Assembly: GCA_004295885.1 (NCBI GenBank)
Contig: SEDG01000002.1
Coordinates: 1 to 39,128 of the forward strand
Direction: 5' to 3'
Source: Pedobacter sp.
Lineage (GTDB): Bacteria > Bacteroidota > Bacteroidia > Sphingobacteriales > Sphingobacteriaceae
DNA length: 39,128 nucleotides
Below, piece by piece: positions 1 through 8,076 of this stretch (its first letter is position 1; every line of letters starts with the position of its first letter). The notes under the pieces are model-generated. The model ran no database searches. It was not told the origin of the DNA and saw only the letters and a list, made by a program, of their open reading frames with translations. A program made the position numbers and the translations under genes.

Positions 1-1
1 T

Positions 2-40
2 GATGAGCGTGCTTTGATTCAATTGCTTCTATTGGGCTAG
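2..40 (+). CDS. possible C-terminal end of an unidentified host gene (partial)
   Basis: The frame beginning at base 2 reads twelve codons (DERALIQLLLLG) and then TAG at 38-40. It is followed by a hairpin with A- and T-rich flanks at 66-95 that could terminate it. The fragment is too short to identify. It sits outside the left attachment repeat, so it would belong to the host chromosome. Confidence 0.3.
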   Translation, partial: DERALIQLLLLG

Positions 41-65
41 AAAATTGATGAAAAGAATAGAATCA

Positions 66-95
66 AAAAAGCCTCAACTTTCGTTAAGGCTTTTT
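66..95. terminator. bidirectional terminator, probably the original tRNA-Asp terminator
   Basis: The arms 66-74 (AAAAAGCCT) and 87-95 (AGGCTTTTT) pair perfectly. A second short stem (AAC/GTT, 76-78 with 83-85) lies inside them. A-rich and T-rich flanks allow termination on both strands. It directly abuts the left copy of the tRNA 3' end, so before insertion it would have lain immediately downstream of tRNA-Asp. It may also serve the partial gene ending at 40. Confidence 0.75.
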
Positions 96-109
96 GCGGA
101 CCGGACGGG
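96..109. repeat. attL core: 14-bp direct repeat of the tRNA-Asp 3' end
   Basis: GCGGACCGGACGGG is identical to 37959-37972. With the next bases it forms a dyad: CGGACC (97-102), a 5-bp centre, and GGTCCG (108-113). This resembles inverted core-type sites flanking a short overlap, as tyrosine recombinases use. In the right copy the second arm is replaced by tRNA sequence. Confidence 0.85.
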
Positions 110-162
110 TCCGTGATTTTATGATTTATCGGCCTGTATGCCAAAATTTTAAGGTTTTTGCT

Positions 163-186
163 CGTGAGTACTCACGAATTACTCAC
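163..186. repeat. candidate integrase arm-binding repeats, left end
   Basis: 163-176 is a perfect 14-bp palindrome (CGTGAGTACTCACG). 170-186 (ACTCACGAATTACTCAC) recurs base for base at 37841-37857, near the other end of the element. Identical short repeats just inside both ends are what arm-type sites of CTnDOT-like integrases look like. The remaining bases up to the first gene at 316 show nothing else clear. Confidence 0.7.
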
Positions 187-315
187 TGGAAATCCATCCA
201 GATGGTAGTAAATGGTATGAACAAATTTAATTATTTCCCATTCAAATAGCAATTATTTTTTGCCTTTTATTGATTAAATATCGCTTGTCAATTATTTCCA
301 GAGAGAAGTCAACTT

Positions 316-882
316 CTACCCCAGTGCCCAAGCCCTGTCACCCCTCTCGTATGGATAGTCCCCTATAAATTTTCCCGGCACAGGCACATATCGCATGGTC
401 TTGGTACAACCCTCTTCTGAAGTGAAATAACTCAACAATGTCAACTGCATCATCATTCCGAAAAAACGTGGTGAATCTTTCTTTTGGTCACTTGCGGCGA
501 ATGCTTTCTCCCTGCGTTGAAAGTCCTTCATGAATTGTAGGCGATCACCCGTTTTGCCATCTTTAAAGTCTCTATCGAATTCATCGTTGAAATCACGATT
601 AAGTTTATCTAGACCATCTAAAAAAGTCTGCTGATTTATTTGGCTGTAACAATCGTTAACAATCAAGGCTATGACTGGCGCTACGTCAGCATCTTTCGCC
701 CCAGGAGTTTTGGTCCTCGGCAATATGGTATCAGCGATTTCATTTAACAGCCCGAGGTTTCTTTCATCGAATAATTGAGATGCCAATGGCTGTTGCCTGC
801 AACCCGAAAGCCAAACTTCAGCACCTATCACAACACCACCTAATATCAGGGCAACACGGTTAAGAGCTTCCTTTCTGGTCAT
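316..882 (-). CDS. gluconate 2-dehydrogenase subunit 3 family protein (small subunit of a GMC dehydrogenase)
   Basis: This 188-residue protein resembles the small 'hitch-hiker' subunits that accompany FAD-dependent GMC sugar dehydrogenases and carry the export signal for the complex. The N-terminus reads MTRKEALNRVAL, a Tat-like RK signal in which the usual twin arginine is Arg-Lys. It is followed by a hydrophobic stretch and a lipobox (LSGC, Cys28), so a membrane-anchored lipoprotein is likely. I start at the second ATG (882) because family members begin this way; an in-frame ATG at 897 adds five residues. It is divergent from the ThuA-GMC operon, and a -7 box TAAGTTTG lies at 927-920. The presumed catalytic partner is 1784-3460. 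No multihaem cytochrome subunit is adjacent. Confidence 0.8.
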   Translation of the reverse strand: MTRKEALNRVALILGGVVIGAEVWLSGCRQQPLASQLFDERNLGLLNEIADTILPRTKTPGAKDADVAPVIALIVNDCYSQINQQTFLDGLDKLNRDFNDEFDRDFKDGKTGDRLQFMKDFQRREKAFAASDQKKDSPRFFGMMMQLTLLSYFTSEEGCTKTMRYVPVPGKFIGDYPYERGDRAWALG

Positions 883-931
883 ATTTATAAATATCATTGC
901 TATTTCGATTATCTACAAGCAAACTTAATTT

Positions 932-989
932 TAATACCTTATTTGGTTAAAATAGTATTAGCTAAAGCCTTTGTTTTCAAATAGATTTG
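932..989 (+). promoter_or_regulatory. promoter of the ThuA-GMC operon with 29-bp regulon element (site H)
   Basis: The element at 932-960 has the parts TAATAC, GTTAAAATA and GTATTA of the shared operator. Exactly 21 bp later is TAGATTTG (982-989), a perfect TAnnTTTG -7 box. The start codon at 1042 follows after 52 bp. The outer hexamers TAATAC/GTATTA form a dyad. The same element also sits 4 bp upstream of the divergent -7 box TAAGTTTG (927-920, minus strand), so one site may serve both promoters. Confidence 0.8.
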
Positions 990-1041
990 AATTGACCTAA
1001 TATATGACGACCTCGTTTTCACTTAAAAAATCGTATCGAGA

Positions 1042-1761
1042 ATGCTGAACAAAGTTCTAATAGCAATATCCATCTGCGGCTGGCTCCTAACCGAAAATGC
1101 CCTGGCCAAGCCTAAGGTTCTTGTCTTTACAAAGACAACGAGATACAAGCATGAATCTATCCCAGACGCGACCAAGGCACTCATAAAATTGGGCAAGCAA
1201 AACGACTTCGAGGTTGACACAACAACGGATGCCAAGATGTTCAACCCAAAAACCTTGACGCAATATAAGAGCATAATTTTTTTGAGCACTACCGGAGACT
1301 TATTGGATTCCGCACAAAAAGCTTGCTTTATAAAGTATATACATAATGGAGGTGGTTTTGTAGGCATTCATTCCGCTTCTGCATCTGAAAAGGGATGGCC
1401 TTGGTACGGTCGGCTGGTCGGTGCCGTTTTTACAGATCACCCTGAGCCGCAAACTGGAAATGTCTTGGTAATCAACAGAACCGATCCCTCAACTAGGCAC
1501 TTGCCAAGAATATGGGTACGGAAAGATGAATGGTATAATTTCGACCGCGTCCCAACTGACGTCTCTGTCTTAATCTGTGCCGACGAAAGATCTTACGAAG
1601 GGGGCAAAAATGGCAAATACCACCCATTGGCATGGAAGCACTCTTTTGAGGGTGGCAAGGTATTTTATACTGCCTTAGGTCATTTTTCCGAATCATACTC
1701 CGACCCCTTGTTCCTTAAACATCTTTTAGGTGGCATTAAATACACAATGGCAAAAAAATAA
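1042..1761 (+). CDS. ThuA-like domain protein (secreted)
   Basis: This 239-residue protein has a signal peptide (about residues 1-22, ending NALA) followed by a ThuA-like domain of class-I glutamine-amidotransferase fold. Seen motifs include KVLVFTKTTRYKHESIP at the domain start, a GGGFVGIHS-type turn, and H-rich C-terminal strands (YTALGHFSE). ThuA proteins are linked to trehalose and other disaccharide use through 3-keto intermediates in rhizobia, and in Bacteroidota they often stand beside GMC/subunit-3 dehydrogenases. It is the first gene of an operon with the GMC enzyme, 22 bp downstream, and is driven by site H. A role in handling 3-keto-glycosides is inference from family and context. 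Confidence 0.8.
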   Translation: MLNKVLIAISICGWLLTENALAKPKVLVFTKTTRYKHESIPDATKALIKLGKQNDFEVDTTTDAKMFNPKTLTQYKSIIFLSTTGDLLDSAQKACFIKYIHNGGGFVGIHSASASEKGWPWYGRLVGAVFTDHPEPQTGNVLVINRTDPSTRHLPRIWVRKDEWYNFDRVPTDVSVLICADERSYEGGKNGKYHPLAWKHSFEGGKVFYTALGHFSESYSDPLFLKHLLGGIKYTMAKK

Positions 1762-1783
1762 TTCTGACTGAAAAATTATATCG

Positions 1784-3460
1784 ATGAATAAATTCCATTA
1801 CGATGCGATCGTGGTTGGCTCTGGTATCTCTGGGGGATGGGCTGCCAAGGAACTAGCTGAGAAAGGCCTAAAGGTTTTGCTTCTCGAACGGGGTAAAAAC
1901 ATAGAACACATCAAAGACTATGTAAATGCAAACAAAGCCCCTTGGGAGCTGCCACATCGAGATGTACCAGATAAAAATGCCATCGCAAAAAAGCCGTTAT
2001 TGAATCAATCTGGGACATTAAACGAATCCAATCCTGACTTTTGGGTAAATGAAATTGACAGCCCCTATACATCGATCAAACCCTATACCTGGAAAAGGGG
2101 GTATCAGGTCGGTGGCCGGTCACTCACCTGGGGCAGGCAAACCTACCGCTGGAGTGATTTTGATTTTGAAGCCAACCTGATTGAAGGAGTTGCCATAGAT
2201 TGGCCCGTGCGATATAAGGAAATAGCCCCTTGGTATGATTATGTGGAACAGTTCGCGGGGATAAGTGGCTCCATGGAGAACCTCCCACAATTACCCGATG
2301 GCAAATTCTTACCCCCAATGGAAATGAACTTCCTGGAAAAAGATGTGGCTTCACGGATAAAAAAGATTTATGAAGATCACAGGAGAATGATCATTGGCAG
2401 GACAGCCAATCTCACTACCCCGCTCAATGGAAGAACAAATTGCCAATACAGGAACAGGTGTGCCTTAGGATGTCCATTTGGTGGTTATTTCAGTTCACAA
2501 TCAGCAACATTACCCGCTGCAGTTGCAACTGGAAACTTAACCATCAGGCCATTTTCAATAGTTACCCAAGTATTGTATGACAAGGATAGGAAAAGGGCAA
2601 AGGGAGTAGAGGTTCTAGATGCCGAAACGAATCTAACCTATAAGTTCACCGCTAGTGTCATATTCTTGAATGCATCGACCTTCAACAGTGCATGGATCCT
2701 AATGAACTCCGCCACGGACATTTGGCCCGACGGGTTAGGTAGCAGTAGCGGTGAGCTGGGACATAACATCATGGACCACCACGTTGGAGGGGGAGCAACC
2801 GGAATTGCCAAGGGTTTTGAAGATAAGTATTATTATGGGCGAAGAGCGAATGGGATTTATATCCCTAGATACAGGAACCTGTTTGGAGACAAAAGAAATT
2901 ACCTAAGGGGTTTCGGCTATCAAGGAGGCGCTTCCAGAGAAGCTTGGAGCAGGGAAATCCCAGAGATACAGATTGGGGGTGACTTTAAGGATGCACTTGC
3001 TGAACCAGGCGACTGGTCCATGTCAATAGTTAGTTTTGGAGAGGTTTTACCTTACCACGAAAACAAAATATCTCTGAACAAAAACATAAAGGACAAATGG
3101 GGGCTCAGCACCCTGAACATCGATGCCGAGCTAAAGGAAAATGAACGCCTAATGGAAATAGACATGGAAAACGACGCAGTGGAAATGTTGAGAAAAGTTG
3201 GGTTGGAAGACGTTAAGGGCTTCGTAAAAAGAAAGACCATAGGCGCCACGCACGAAATGGGCTCTGCTAGAATGGGCAGCGACCCAAAAACCTCAGTCTT
3301 GAACAAACATAACCAGATCTGGGACGCTCCGAATGTCTTTGTCACAGATGGTTCCTTTATGACATCCTCCTCTTGTGTAAACCCTTCATTGACCTATATG
3401 GCTTTTACGGCAAGGGCAGCAGAGTATGCCGTGGAAGAACTCAAAAGATCCGATCTATAA
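1784..3460 (+). CDS. GMC family FAD-dependent oxidoreductase (sugar dehydrogenase catalytic subunit)
   Basis: This 558-residue GMC flavoenzyme has an N-terminal FAD Rossmann motif GSGISGG (Gly12, Gly14, Gly17). Near the end are a GATHEMG block with His490 and CVNPS with Asn533, the usual GMC catalytic pair. Cys220, Cys226 and Cys230 form CX5CX3C, the arrangement that binds a [3Fe-4S] cluster in bacterial FAD-glucose and fructose dehydrogenase large subunits. No signal peptide is present, so export would rely on the subunit-3-like partner (316-882). Probable role: oxidation of a sugar or glycoside hydroxyl, perhaps at C3, with electrons passed to the respiratory chain. The substrate is not shown by the sequence. 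Confidence 0.85.
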   Translation: MNKFHYDAIVVGSGISGGWAAKELAEKGLKVLLLERGKNIEHIKDYVNANKAPWELPHRDVPDKNAIAKKPLLNQSGTLNESNPDFWVNEIDSPYTSIKPYTWKRGYQVGGRSLTWGRQTYRWSDFDFEANLIEGVAIDWPVRYKEIAPWYDYVEQFAGISGSMENLPQLPDGKFLPPMEMNFLEKDVASRIKKIYEDHRRMIIGRTANLTTPLNGRTNCQYRNRCALGCPFGGYFSSQSATLPAAVATGNLTIRPFSIVTQVLYDKDRKRAKGVEVLDAETNLTYKFTASVIFLNASTFNSAWILMNSATDIWPDGLGSSSGELGHNIMDHHVGGGATGIAKGFEDKYYYGRRANGIYIPRYRNLFGDKRNYLRGFGYQGGASREAWSREIPEIQIGGDFKDALAEPGDWSMSIVSFGEVLPYHENKISLNKNIKDKWGLSTLNIDAELKENERLMEIDMENDAVEMLRKVGLEDVKGFVKRKTIGATHEMGSARMGSDPKTSVLNKHNQIWDAPNVFVTDGSFMTSSSCVNPSLTYMAFTARAAEYAVEELKRSDL

Positions 3461-3466
3461 CGCCGA

Positions 3467-4393
3467 TCATTTGTATTTCATAACAAAATCAATGATCCTA
3501 TCCCTGTTCGGAGAAACATCATCACCCAGGGCATCTCTCATCTCAACGTGACCCTTGTTTGGCTGTGTATAAAAATATACGTTTTTACTTCCCAGCTTTG
3601 ACAGCAAAAAATGATATACCTGATTATCTATGATGGTCTGTCCCTCGTTCCCACCGGTAGAGATATAAATGGGAACTTGGGTTTTGTGAGCTAAGGCGAG
3701 TGGCATTGCATCCGGCCTCAAGGAGAGCATCTCGGTTTGCGGCACCCCTAAGTCCTTCGCCAAGTTTGCATGTTGCCTAGTTTGCCCACTCATTGGAATG
3801 TATCCCCTTATTTGTCTCGGATTAAAACCGAGTTCCTTAAACCAGGTTGGATCGATACTTAGCATATGGGTAATGTATCCACCTGCAGAAAAGCCCGAGA
3901 CAAATAAAGATTTTGGGTTGCCCCCATAAGCCCGGATGTTTTTTGAGACCCAGACAACAGAGGCAGCTGCATCCCGGAGATAATCCGGCCATTTAGTGCC
4001 GTTTTTACCGCTGAGCCTGTAATTAACCATCACCAGGCCAATACCATTCCGTAAGAACTGATAGCCAAAGTTGTTGCTCCAGTTTGCCCAACCCTCGCTC
4101 TTGTCACCTTCAACCAATCCACCACCGTGAAAATAGACAATGACTGGAAAACTGCCAACTGGGAGGTCAGGCATATAGATGTCAAGGTTACATCTTTCCC
4201 TTTCATAGGTATTCAATGTATCACCGGTCTTATATGACAGATCCTTAAATCTTAACCCCGTGATTCCATTATGGGAAATCTTTTCTTGTGCAGATACATT
4301 GACCCATGATACGCACAGTAACAGTAAACCAGCTATCAATGTTAAACCTCTTTTAAAAAATTCGTTGCTCTTTGCCATATAGTTATGTTTCAT
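3467..4393 (-). CDS. alpha/beta-hydrolase esterase (BD-FAE/acetylesterase-like), secreted
   Basis: This is a 308-residue secreted esterase. A signal peptide ends near residue 36 (NVSAQ). An HGGG oxyanion motif lies at 89-92 and the nucleophile elbow GFSAGG at 167-172 (Ser169). A likely catalytic histidine is His282 in KGHVEM. This is the fold of carbohydrate acetylesterases and similar lipase-like esterases. It lies 55 bp downstream of the epimerase gene on the same strand, so it probably shares that promoter. Removal of acetyl groups from mannan is an inference from context. An internal ATG at 4378 would give a more ordinary signal peptide. The gene converges on the GMC gene with 6 bp between the stops. 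Confidence 0.8.
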   Translation of the reverse strand: MKHNYMAKSNEFFKRGLTLIAGLLLLCVSWVNVSAQEKISHNGITGLRFKDLSYKTGDTLNTYERERCNLDIYMPDLPVGSFPVIVYFHGGGLVEGDKSEGWANWSNNFGYQFLRNGIGLVMVNYRLSGKNGTKWPDYLRDAAASVVWVSKNIRAYGGNPKSLFVSGFSAGGYITHMLSIDPTWFKELGFNPRQIRGYIPMSGQTRQHANLAKDLGVPQTEMLSLRPDAMPLALAHKTQVPIYISTGGNEGQTIIDNQVYHFLLSKLGSKNVYFYTQPNKGHVEMRDALGDDVSPNRDRIIDFVMKYK

Positions 4394-4448
4394 ATTATCA
4401 TTGATGGAATGATGGCTGTTTAAGTTGCGGAAAATCCAGTCAGTTGGG

Positions 4449-5660
4449 TCATTCGGATCCTTGGATCCTTCTGATCATCTCTATACACGCCCTGCTATTG
4501 TGATATGGGCACTTCCAAAGGCCTATCTTATCTTGACCGTCCATAAGGGAAAAATCTTTATTTCTTCCCCAAAACCATTCGCCATGATGTCCATCTACGA
4601 TATATGCCTTGGTATATTTCCATATCTTGATGCATAAATTGAGAAAGAACTCATCATTTGTGAGTTGCCAAGCATTAAAAAAGCCAACTATTGCTTCAGC
4701 CTGAACCCACCAGTGTTTTTCATCGACCAAATGGTCGGTATCTGGATTATATTCGTAAATCATTCCATCATCGTCTACACCCTCGGATGCAGCATATGCA
4801 ATTTTGACAGCAAGCAACTTTGTCTCTGCGATTAGCTGCTCGTCAGAAATGGATAGTGCCGCTTCCTGCAGGAGCCATGCAGCTTCGATATCATGTCCAT
4901 AAGAAATCACCTTGGATTTTGAAACCCAAAACTCATCAAAAAAAAGATTTAGGTGGTGTTCATCGTTGACGATATGTTTGGAGAAACCAGAAATTAGGTT
5001 AACTATTTGAGTTTTGAGTTTTTCATTAGGCCAAATATGATAAAGGTTGGTGTAGGCTTCTAGAATGTGAAGATGGGTATTCATTGTCTTTTTTTCATTC
5101 TCGTCTTTTTCACTTAATCGCAAGTCTCCGATTTCCTCCCAATTCCTAGAGAACGCCTCCAAATAACCGCCATTGACCAGATCATAGCTATGATCCTCGA
5201 TTTCAAAAAACAGGTCCTTTGCAAGCTGAAGGGCTTCGTCATCAAACGTTGCCTTATAAAACTCAGATAGGCCATAAACAGCAAATGAAAGCGCATAGAT
5301 CTGTTTCTTGGTGTCCAACGCCTTGCCCGTGTAATCCAGGGTCCAGTAAACCCCACCATATCCGGCATCGATAAAATGAGCCCTGAAATACTCAAAGCTA
5401 CGCTTTGCAACCTCTAGATCTAATGGGTCCTTATTTAAGTTATATGCAGCGGAAAACGTCCAAAGTATTCGTGCATTAAGCACCGACCCTTTATCTGCCT
5501 TATCCATCACCACCTCATCTCCACCAATTTGTCCCAAGAAGCCTCCATTCTTATGATCCATTGACTTTCTATGCCAATAAGATAGTATATGGTCGAGCTC
5601 GATCCTAAATTCTTCGGCTAATCCGGTTATTGATCCATGTCCTGATATTCGATCTGTCAT
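4449..5660 (-). CDS. cellobiose/mannobiose 2-epimerase (AGE family)
   Basis: This 403-residue cytoplasmic protein has an (alpha/alpha)6-barrel. It interconverts the reducing-end glucose and mannose of beta-1,4-disaccharides; in mannan breakdown it turns mannobiose into mannosylglucose for the GH130 phosphorylase. The family residues are in place: Arg64 (LNARILWTFS), His196/His198 (NTHLHILEAY), His256 and Glu259 (YGHDIEAAWLL), and His387 (PYHNSR). GGFLG after MDHKN is the usual N-terminal signature. There is no signal peptide. The start at 5660 fits the family N-terminus, yet it lies only 4 nt beyond a perfect -7 box, so the mRNA may be leaderless. It is followed by an esterase gene and is divergent from the AraC gene. 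Confidence 0.9.
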   Translation of the reverse strand: MTDRISGHGSITGLAEEFRIELDHILSYWHRKSMDHKNGGFLGQIGGDEVVMDKADKGSVLNARILWTFSAAYNLNKDPLDLEVAKRSFEYFRAHFIDAGYGGVYWTLDYTGKALDTKKQIYALSFAVYGLSEFYKATFDDEALQLAKDLFFEIEDHSYDLVNGGYLEAFSRNWEEIGDLRLSEKDENEKKTMNTHLHILEAYTNLYHIWPNEKLKTQIVNLISGFSKHIVNDEHHLNLFFDEFWVSKSKVISYGHDIEAAWLLQEAALSISDEQLIAETKLLAVKIAYAASEGVDDDGMIYEYNPDTDHLVDEKHWWVQAEAIVGFFNAWQLTNDEFFLNLCIKIWKYTKAYIVDGHHGEWFWGRNKDFSLMDGQDKIGLWKCPYHNSRACIEMIRRIQGSE

Positions 5661-5664
5661 TGAT

Positions 5665-5722
5665 CAAAGCTAACATTGACCATGGTAATATCATAGTATG
5701 ATTTTAACATAAACGAATATTA
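5665..5722 (-). promoter_or_regulatory. promoter of the epimerase operon with regulon element (site F1)
   Basis: The element at 5722-5694 reads TAATAT, N8, GTTAAAAT, then CATACTA. After 21 bp comes the -7 box TAGCTTTG (5672-5665), identical to the box of site D. The start codon begins at 5660. This box-to-start distance of 4 nt is far shorter than the 26-115 nt at the other sites. Confidence 0.7.
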
Positions 5723-5741
5723 ATTATGCCTAACTCTGATA

Positions 5742-5770
5742 TGGTCTTATTTTAACAAAATCACATCTTT
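5742..5770 (-). promoter_or_regulatory. second, weaker copy of the regulon element upstream of the epimerase (site F2)
   Basis: GTTAAAATA is intact in the same register and orientation as site F1, and the copy lies 19 bp upstream of F1. The upstream half (TARTAC) is poorly conserved, and no TAnnTTTG box stands at the expected 21-bp spacing. It may be an auxiliary binding site. A third isolated GTTAAAATA core occurs at 5888-5896, just upstream of the AraC gene. Confidence 0.4.
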
Positions 5771-5920
5771 TTTTAACGTGAATAATCACAATTCTGACCC
5801 CTAACATCTAATTAAACTAACCTTAATCAGTTAATGGACACTTTCATTGATGTAGAAAATAAGAATTATGCTTTTAAAGAGCATATTATTTTAACTAAAT
5901 TACCTTGCCAAATATAGATT

Positions 5921-6796
5921 ATGTCAAATAATATCATCAGGGAAATTACCCCTCTCACACAAAATGACTGTTTCACTATTTTTTCCAGGAAGAAACAAGA
6001 ATTCGACTTTCCATTACACACCCATGAGGATATGGAGCTCAATCTGATACTTAACGCTTCAGGTGCCAAGAGGATTGTCGGCGATCATATCTCAGAGATC
6101 GAGGATGTGGAATTGGTGCTTGTAGGCTCAAATCTATCCCATGGCTGGTTCATGCATAATTGCCAAAGCAAGGAAATCGTGGAGGTAACGATCCAATTTC
6201 ATAAAGATCTATTGGATGAAAGATTTTTGAAGAGAAATCAACTGGCCTTTATCAGAAACATGTTTGAGCACTCCAAGAGAGGGGTTTTATTTTCAAGGGA
6301 GACCATCGAAAGAATTTCTCCCCGGTTACTTGCCTTGAGCACTAAGGGTGGATTTGACTCGATACTGGAATTGCTATCCATCTTGCACGACCTTTCCATA
6401 TCCAGGGAAAGTAAGATGCTGTCAGATTCTACATTTACAAAAGAAGATTACAATTACAACAGCAGGCGAATCGAAAAGGTGTTTGAATACATGAACAACA
6501 ACTTCCACAAGTTAATAACCTTGACGGATGTATCACGAATTGCCAATATGCCCGAGGCATCATTTAGTAGGTTCATAAAAAAACGGACAGGCTACAGCTT
6601 CATAGACAGCCTAAATGAGATCAGGTTGGGCCATGTCAGTCGAATGCTGATCGATACCACACAATCTATTGCAGAAATAGCCTTCATATGTGGCTTCAAC
6701 AACATGGCAAACTTCAATAGAACCTTTAAGTCTAAAAAAGGCTGTACACCAAAGGAATTTAGGGAGAATTATGTAGGTAAACGGGTTTTTATCTAA
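5921..6796 (+). CDS. AraC-family transcriptional regulator, probable activator of the locus
   Basis: This 291-residue protein has an N-terminal cupin-like ligand domain (PLHTHEDMELNLIL near residue 30). Its C-terminal AraC DNA-binding domain (about 188-287) has two helix-turn-helix units; LTDVSRIANMPEASFSRFIKK and IAEIAFICGFNNMANFNRTFKS mark the recognition helices. CTPKEFREN is the usual family end. It is the only dedicated transcription factor within the sugar cargo and stands divergent from the epimerase operon. It is thus the best candidate to bind the 29-bp elements at all seven promoters. The inducer is probably a manno-oligosaccharide (inference). An isolated GTTAAAATA core just upstream could mean autoregulation. 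Confidence 0.9.
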   Translation: MSNNIIREITPLTQNDCFTIFSRKKQEFDFPLHTHEDMELNLILNASGAKRIVGDHISEIEDVELVLVGSNLSHGWFMHNCQSKEIVEVTIQFHKDLLDERFLKRNQLAFIRNMFEHSKRGVLFSRETIERISPRLLALSTKGGFDSILELLSILHDLSISRESKMLSDSTFTKEDYNYNSRRIEKVFEYMNNNFHKLITLTDVSRIANMPEASFSRFIKKRTGYSFIDSLNEIRLGHVSRMLIDTTQSIAEIAFICGFNNMANFNRTFKSKKGCTPKEFRENYVGKRVFI

Positions 6797-6800
6797 AATT

Positions 6801-6830
6801 GTTTACGGCTCGTTAAACCGAGCCGTAAAC
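6801..6830. terminator. terminator between the AraC gene and the convergent esterase gene
   Basis: A perfect 12-bp stem, GTTTACGGCTCG (6801-6812) with CGAGCCGTAAAC (6819-6830), encloses a 6-nt loop. It lies just after the AraC stop and before the end of the convergent gene at 6896. Flanking AAAATT and TGTTTT could support termination from either side. Confidence 0.75.
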
Positions 6831-6895
6831 TTGACAATGTTTTATGGGACTAAGGCAGCAAGCCAGATGAATGATGCCTTTTTACACCGATGCAA

Positions 6896-8047
6896 TTATA
6901 AAAATAATCTCTTCATAAAGGCCTGTAGCTGTTCTCTCCAGAATCTCCATTCATGGCCACCAGGCAGCTCATGGAACTCATGGTTGATCTTTTTCGACGT
7001 CAGCAGTTCATCCAATGCAACATGTCCAAGATACCTGGGGTCATCCTTACCACAGGCAATCCACAGTAACTTTAATTTTTCATTAACGAGAGCTGGTTTG
7101 TCAAACACATTTGGAACTCTTTCATTGATATCAAATTTGGCATCACTTAACAAACCAGCACTAAACTCCCCGACATAACTGAACTTATCCTGGTTTCTTA
7201 AACCGATGACATAGGCCTGTCCCCCGCCCATTGATAGTCCGGCAATTGCCCTTGAATTTTTGTCAGTAAACACCCTATAGTTCTTTTCGATAAACGGCAT
7301 GACGTCCTGGATCAGTTCTGCCTCGAGGTTTTCTATTCCGTCCTTGGTGCTACCCCCAGCCCAGCTTCCATCAGTTAGTCCGTTGGTCATCACAATAATC
7401 ATGGGTTTTGCCTGCTTGGTTGCAATCAAGTTCTCCAGGATTACGTCAGCCTTCCCAGAGGCTTGGGCCCAACTCGTTTCATTATCGCCACCGCCATGCC
7501 TTAAATATAAAACAGGGAATTTTTGCCCTTGGTTTTTTTGATATTCAGCTGGAAGAAAAATGACCATCCCCCTTAATTTTTTCAAGGTAGAGGACTGATA
7601 TTTTACACTTTGCAGCATCCCATGGGGAACGTCCTGAACTTCGTCAAAACGGGCAGCGAGTCCCGGCACCTCCACAACGCTACCATATACTTCGGTACCG
7701 GTTTTTACGATCGGATTTTTAGGATCGATCATATTTATGCCGTCCACATTGAATTGGTAAGAGTAGATGCCCGGAGAAACCGGACCGATTTTAATTTCCC
7801 AGTTTCCGGCGGTATCTTTTTGCATCAATTCAGGTTTAATATCCCATTCACCAAAAACAAGTTCTACCTTTTTCGCCCTTGGAGCCTTCAACCGAAAAAC
7901 GATACGGCCATCTACATTTACTACAGGGGAATAAGGAGGCGAGGCTGGCCCCCACCATCCCTGAACACTATAACTGTTAACGGGCTTTTGAGCGGAACTG
8001 TGTAAAAAGCCAATTAATAACACGATTAAAAAAACTGTCCTTTTCAT
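6896..8047 (-). CDS. CE1-like esterase with N-terminal E-set domain, secreted
   Basis: This 383-residue protein, counted from the ATG at 8047, has a signal peptide to about residue 20 (HSSAQ). An immunoglobulin-like E-set domain follows (about 25-130, as in CBM48-type modules), then an esterase-D/CE1 hydrolase domain. Catalytic Ser272 lies in GLSMGG and His365 in GGHEWRFW; an acidic residue near CGKDD completes the triad. Bacteroidota CE1 enzymes of this layout remove acetyl or feruloyl groups from plant polysaccharides; acetyl-mannan is the likely target here. A longer frame starting at 8083 would overlap the GH26 stop and place extra residues before the signal peptide, so I prefer 8047. It is the last gene of the GH5-GH26-esterase operon. 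Confidence 0.8.
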   Translation of the reverse strand: MKRTVFLIVLLIGFLHSSAQKPVNSYSVQGWWGPASPPYSPVVNVDGRIVFRLKAPRAKKVELVFGEWDIKPELMQKDTAGNWEIKIGPVSPGIYSYQFNVDGINMIDPKNPIVKTGTEVYGSVVEVPGLAARFDEVQDVPHGMLQSVKYQSSTLKKLRGMVIFLPAEYQKNQGQKFPVLYLRHGGGDNETSWAQASGKADVILENLIATKQAKPMIIVMTNGLTDGSWAGGSTKDGIENLEAELIQDVMPFIEKNYRVFTDKNSRAIAGLSMGGGQAYVIGLRNQDKFSYVGEFSAGLLSDAKFDINERVPNVFDKPALVNEKLKLLWIACGKDDPRYLGHVALDELLTSKKINHEFHELPGGHEWRFWREQLQAFMKRLFL

Positions 8048-8076
8048 TTCTATTTCTATTTCTATGCTGGGACAAA

